Shown: positions 5,885 to 7,768 of the stretch, piece after piece | Layout of the letters: every line of letters starts with the position of its first letter | Numbering within the stretch: position 1 is the first letter of the stretch | NCBI GenBank assembly: GCA_905211615.1 | Contig: CAJMBB010000090.1 | Coordinates: 1 to 7,768, forward strand | Reading direction: 5' to 3' | Source of the DNA: an uncultured Collinsella sp. | Lineage (GTDB): Bacteria > Actinomycetota > Coriobacteriia > Coriobacteriales > Coriobacteriaceae | DNA length: 7,768 nucleotides | Notes under the pieces: generated by a model | What the model saw: only the letters and a program-made list of their open reading frames with translations | Told to the model about the DNA's origin: nothing | Databases searched by the model: none | Program-made: the position numbers and the translations under genes

Positions 5885-7300
5885 ATGGCCGAGGTTTGGC
5901 GCTTTTTTGCGCATGAGGATGATTTTGCCGATTTGGACAAGGCCGGCGCATGCGAGCGCCTGGGCCGTGTGCTGTCGTTTCCGACCATTTCGAGCATGGA
6001 TGCCGAGGCGGTGGACTGGCAGCCGTTCGACGACCTGCGCGCGTATATGCAGCAGGCTTGGCCGCACGTGTTCGCGGCGGGCGAGGTCGAGCTTATCGAT
6101 CATTCGCTATTGGTGACGCTTGCCGGCTCCGACCCTGCGCTCAAGCCCGTCATGCTCATGGGCCACATGGACGTGGTTCCCGTGGTGCCCGGCACCGAGG
6201 ACGATTGGACGCACGCCCCCTTTAGCGGACATGTGGACGACACCTACATTTGGGGTCGCGGTGCCATCGATATGAAAGACCAGGTCGCAGGCATTCTCGA
6301 GGCGGTTGAGTATGCGCTGGCGCACGGTTGGCAGCACGAGCGCACGCTGCTCCTGGCCTTTGGCCAGGACGAGGAGACTACGCAGTACGGCGCAGGCGCC
6401 ATCGGCCGCGCGCTCGAGGAGCGCGGCATTGAGCTTGAGTACCTGATCGACGAGGGTGACTACCGCATCGTTCCAGCTGCCGAGTATGGCGCGGGCGAGG
6501 GCTGGCTTATGCATGCCGATCTCGCGGAGAAGGGCTACGCCGATATCGTGTTGAGGACGCGTAGCGAGGGCGGGCATTCCTCCAACCCCTACGGTGGCAC
6601 TTCACTCGAGGTGCTCAGCCGTGCCATCACCGCAATCTGCGATATCGAGTGGCCGACACGCGTGACCGATCTGCTTGCCGCACAGCTTGTCGAGCTGGGG
6701 CTCTACACGGCCGATGAAATTGCCGCCAACGGGGATGCCATTGTCCGCGATTGCCTCGCCAGCAAGAAGCTCTATCCGCTGGTGACGACCACCTGCGCGC
6801 CCACGCAGATCGAGGGTGGCAGCACCGGCGCCAACGTAATGCCGCAGGATATGTGGGCCAATATCAACTTCCGCATGCTCGAAGGCACGAGCGTGGCCGA
6901 CGTTATGGCGCGCTGCCGTGAGGCGGTTGCCGAGGCGGGGCTCGCCGACCGTGTCGAGGTCGAGCTCGGCCCTGGCAGCTCCGAACCCTCGCCGTCTCCG
7001 CGCATCGGCGGACCGGGGCTCGAGGCGGTTCGCTCCATCGCCGCCCGCTATTTCCATGATCCAAAGGGGACGGAGGAAAACGGATCATCCGAGCCGTTGG
7101 CGATTGTCCCCTCGACCGTGATCGGCGCGACCGACGCTGCCAACTACCAGCGCATTTGCTCCGAGTGCATTCGCTTCTCGGCCTTTGTGGTCGACGATGA
7201 CGAGTGCGATCGCGGTGTCCACGGCACCAACGAGCGCATCACCCGCCGCGCCTACCTCCAGGGCATCCGTTTTCTCACCGCCCTGCTCCACACGCTCTAG
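5885..7300 (+). CDS. M20-family metallopeptidase, carboxypeptidase S / PM20D1 type
   Basis: This 471-residue zinc enzyme of peptidase family M20 hydrolyses amide bonds of dipeptides or N-acyl amino acids, and has no signal peptide. Metal ligands and catalytic residues are visible: His94 and catalytic Asp96 in MGHMDVVPV, bridging Asp129 in WGRGAIDMK, base Glu163 and ligand Glu164 in GQDEETT, Asp189 in LIDEGD and the last His447 in GVHGTNER. The dimerisation (lid) domain covers roughly 215-330, with EGGHSSNPYGG (228-238). WGRGAIDMK and the GHSSNP box fit the CPS1/PM20D1 branch better than PepV or ArgE. An extra segment at about 391-403, from a palindromic repeat at 7056-7088, lies before VPSTVIGATDAANY (408-421). 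ATG 5885 has AAGGA 4 bases upstream. The gene follows the importer by 72 bases, consistent with feeding on small peptides or acyl amino acids. The substrate is inferred. Confidence 0.9.
   Translation: MAEVWRFFAHEDDFADLDKAGACERLGRVLSFPTISSMDAEAVDWQPFDDLRAYMQQAWPHVFAAGEVELIDHSLLVTLAGSDPALKPVMLMGHMDVVPVVPGTEDDWTHAPFSGHVDDTYIWGRGAIDMKDQVAGILEAVEYALAHGWQHERTLLLAFGQDEETTQYGAGAIGRALEERGIELEYLIDEGDYRIVPAAEYGAGEGWLMHADLAEKGYADIVLRTRSEGGHSSNPYGGTSLEVLSRAITAICDIEWPTRVTDLLAAQLVELGLYTADEIAANGDAIVRDCLASKKLYPLVTTTCAPTQIEGGSTGANVMPQDMWANINFRMLEGTSVADVMARCREAVAEAGLADRVEVELGPGSSEPSPSPRIGGPGLEAVRSIAARYFHDPKGTEENGSSEPLAIVPSTVIGATDAANYQRICSECIRFSAFVVDDDECDRGVHGTNERITRRAYLQGIRFLTALLHTL
7056..7088. repeat. 33-base inverted-repeat element inside the M20 gene
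   Basis: ATGATCC (7056-7062) and GGATCAT (7082-7088) are perfect 7-base arms around a 19-base core with CAAAGGGG and GGAGGAAAAC. The length is 11 codons, so the frame is kept, and it encodes a charged, hydrophilic stretch (about 391-401) between family-like segments. CAAAGGGG also occurs in palindrome A at 616-623. It looks like a small repeat inserted in frame; the family link to palindrome A is only the shared 8 bases. Confidence 0.55.
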
Positions 7301-7301
7301 C

Positions 7302-7318
7302 ATGCGACAAAGGGACTG
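7302..7318. repeat. Single arm of palindrome A directly after the M20 stop codon
   Basis: ATGCGACAAAGGGACTG matches the minus strand of 624-640 in palindrome A at 16 of 17 positions. The second arm is missing here. It begins one base past the M20 stop codon. It is followed by a small hairpin CCGAT/ATCGG (7321-7325, 7329-7333) without a T run, so there is no clear terminator for the M20 gene. Confidence 0.6.
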
Positions 7319-7353
7319 AGCCGATTTCATCGGTAATGAGACAAAAACTGTCA

Positions 7354-7359
7354 TAGAAT
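7354..7359 (+). promoter_or_regulatory. Possible -10 box upstream of the short exported reading frame
   Basis: TAGAAT matches the -10 consensus in five of six positions and lies in the only AT-rich patch (7334-7384) before the next reading frame. No good -35 box is found at 16-18 bases. A palindrome, AAGATATCTT (7366-7375), sits just downstream and could be a regulator site. Confidence 0.25.
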
Positions 7360-7427
7360 AAGACTAAGATATCTTAAGAGACATATGCTGGGGTTGGTAT
7401 TCCTTGAACGACTGCGGGCATGTGCCA

Positions 7428-7463
7428 GACTGCCTCGGCCCCCGGGGAGCACCCGGGCAGGTC
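7428..7463 (+). other. Structured GC-rich leader stem-loop
   Basis: Bases 7428-7435 pair with 7455-7463 (one bulged G, one G-U pair), and two further G-C pairs join 7437-7438 with 7453-7454. The stem ends 14 bases before the GGGGAGG ribosome binding site. It could regulate translation of the following frame. I could not match it to a known riboswitch class. Confidence 0.35.
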
Positions 7464-7486
7464 GCCGTGTGACTGGGGAGGAAATT

Positions 7487-7747
7487 ATGCAGGAGCTCAG
7501 AGAGACGACGTCTCGACTCGTGAATAATGCTACCGGGGGGTGTCTAAGCAGGGAACTTCCTGGTGAACACCGGCCGCGCGAGCGGTGGTCCGTCATGTCT
7601 TATGGCCGTCGTCGTGGGCTGCGCCCGGTCTCGCCATATGTGATTGTTTTGGCCCTCGCCGTCGCGCTGACGGCGAGTTTCTTCCTGCCGACCCGTGCGG
7701 AAGCGGCGTTTTCGGAGGCTTCGGTAGTTTGTGTGACAAGGGGCTAG
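7487..7747 (+). CDS. Short exported protein or truncated surface protein
   Basis: This 86-residue frame begins at ATG 7487 behind a very good GGGGAGG site (7475-7481, spacing 5). Residues 1-36 are polar. A signal peptide follows: MSYGRRRGLRP (37-47) supplies the basic region, PYVIVLALAVALTASFFLP (50-68) is the hydrophobic core, and TRAEA-AFSEAS gives an AxA cleavage site near residue 73. Only about 13 residues remain before TAG at 7745, too few for a normal secreted domain. The last codons overlap a degenerate copy of palindrome A's arm. In another frame, bases from 7738 to the window end stay open (QGASLGSNAL). It may therefore be the 5' end of a larger surface protein gene cut by an indel or repeat, or a real small peptide. 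An internal ATG at 7595 would give the signal peptide without the extension. I do not recognise the family. Confidence 0.5.
   Translation: MQELRETTSRLVNNATGGCLSRELPGEHRPRERWSVMSYGRRRGLRPVSPYVIVLALAVALTASFFLPTRAEAAFSEASVVCVTRG
7732..7744. repeat. Degenerate arm of palindrome A at the end of the exported reading frame
   Basis: TGTGACAAGGGGC matches 611-624 (TGTGACAAAGGGGC) with one A missing. The stop codon TAG follows at once, so the copy may have ended the reading frame. With only 13 bases, chance similarity is possible. Confidence 0.35.
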
Positions 7748-7768
7748 CCTAGGCAGCAACGCTCTTCG

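Noticed and set aside
7385..7486. A 34-residue upstream extension of the exported reading frame
   Set aside because: ATG 7385 has no ribosome binding site and the extension is Arg/Pro-rich translation of a structured leader; ATG 7487 has a strong site.
1..7768. CRISPR array, tRNA, rRNA, transposase or phage genes
   Set aside because: No regularly spaced direct repeats, cloverleaf sequences, or recognisable transposase, integrase or structural phage proteins were found on either strand.

Overview
The window reads like a piece of chromosome from a GC-rich actinobacterium of the gut, most likely a Coriobacteriia member such as Collinsella. That assignment is inference from base composition, codon use, gene style and the intergenic palindromes; no rRNA or other marker gene is present. 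Every well-supported gene is an ordinary metabolic or transport gene. What stands out is a set of small palindromic repeats that lie between, inside and at the ends of genes.

Layout: (1) Positions 1-551, minus strand: the N-terminal part of a major facilitator (MFS) efflux-type transporter that runs off the left edge and may carry a frameshift close to that edge. (2) 552-812: a divergent intergenic region holding two strong palindromes (609-641 and 662-726), a small 13-base palindrome and a likely promoter for the next gene. (3) 813-1682, plus strand: an unrecognised single-pass membrane protein with a long acidic N-terminus. (4) 1762-2655: an aldose 1-epimerase family protein of the LacX-like type, closed by a strong intrinsic terminator at 2713-2753. 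(5) 2920-5812: a three-gene polar amino acid ABC importer in the order binding lipoprotein, permease, ATPase, with gaps of only 9 and 22 bases. (6) 5885-7300: an M20-family metallohydrolase of the carboxypeptidase S / PM20D1 type, 72 bases after the ATPase and separated from it by a GC-rich hairpin. (7) 7301-7768: a leader region and a short reading frame with a good export signal that stops soon after the predicted cleavage site.

Working together: the importer would bind an amino acid outside the membrane on a Tat-type lipoprotein and carry it inward with ATP. The M20 enzyme downstream would release free amino acids from peptides or N-acyl amino acids in the cytoplasm. Co-transcription is plausible, but the hairpin at 5836-5860 could lower expression of the M20 gene.

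The best candidate for something undescribed is the repeat family. A 33-base palindrome-flanked segment (7056-7088) sits in frame inside the M20 gene. One arm of the 609-641 palindrome recurs with 16 of 17 matches directly after the M20 stop codon. A third, weaker copy overlaps the stop codon of the short exported reading frame at the right end. No CRISPR array, tRNA, rRNA, transposase or phage gene was seen.
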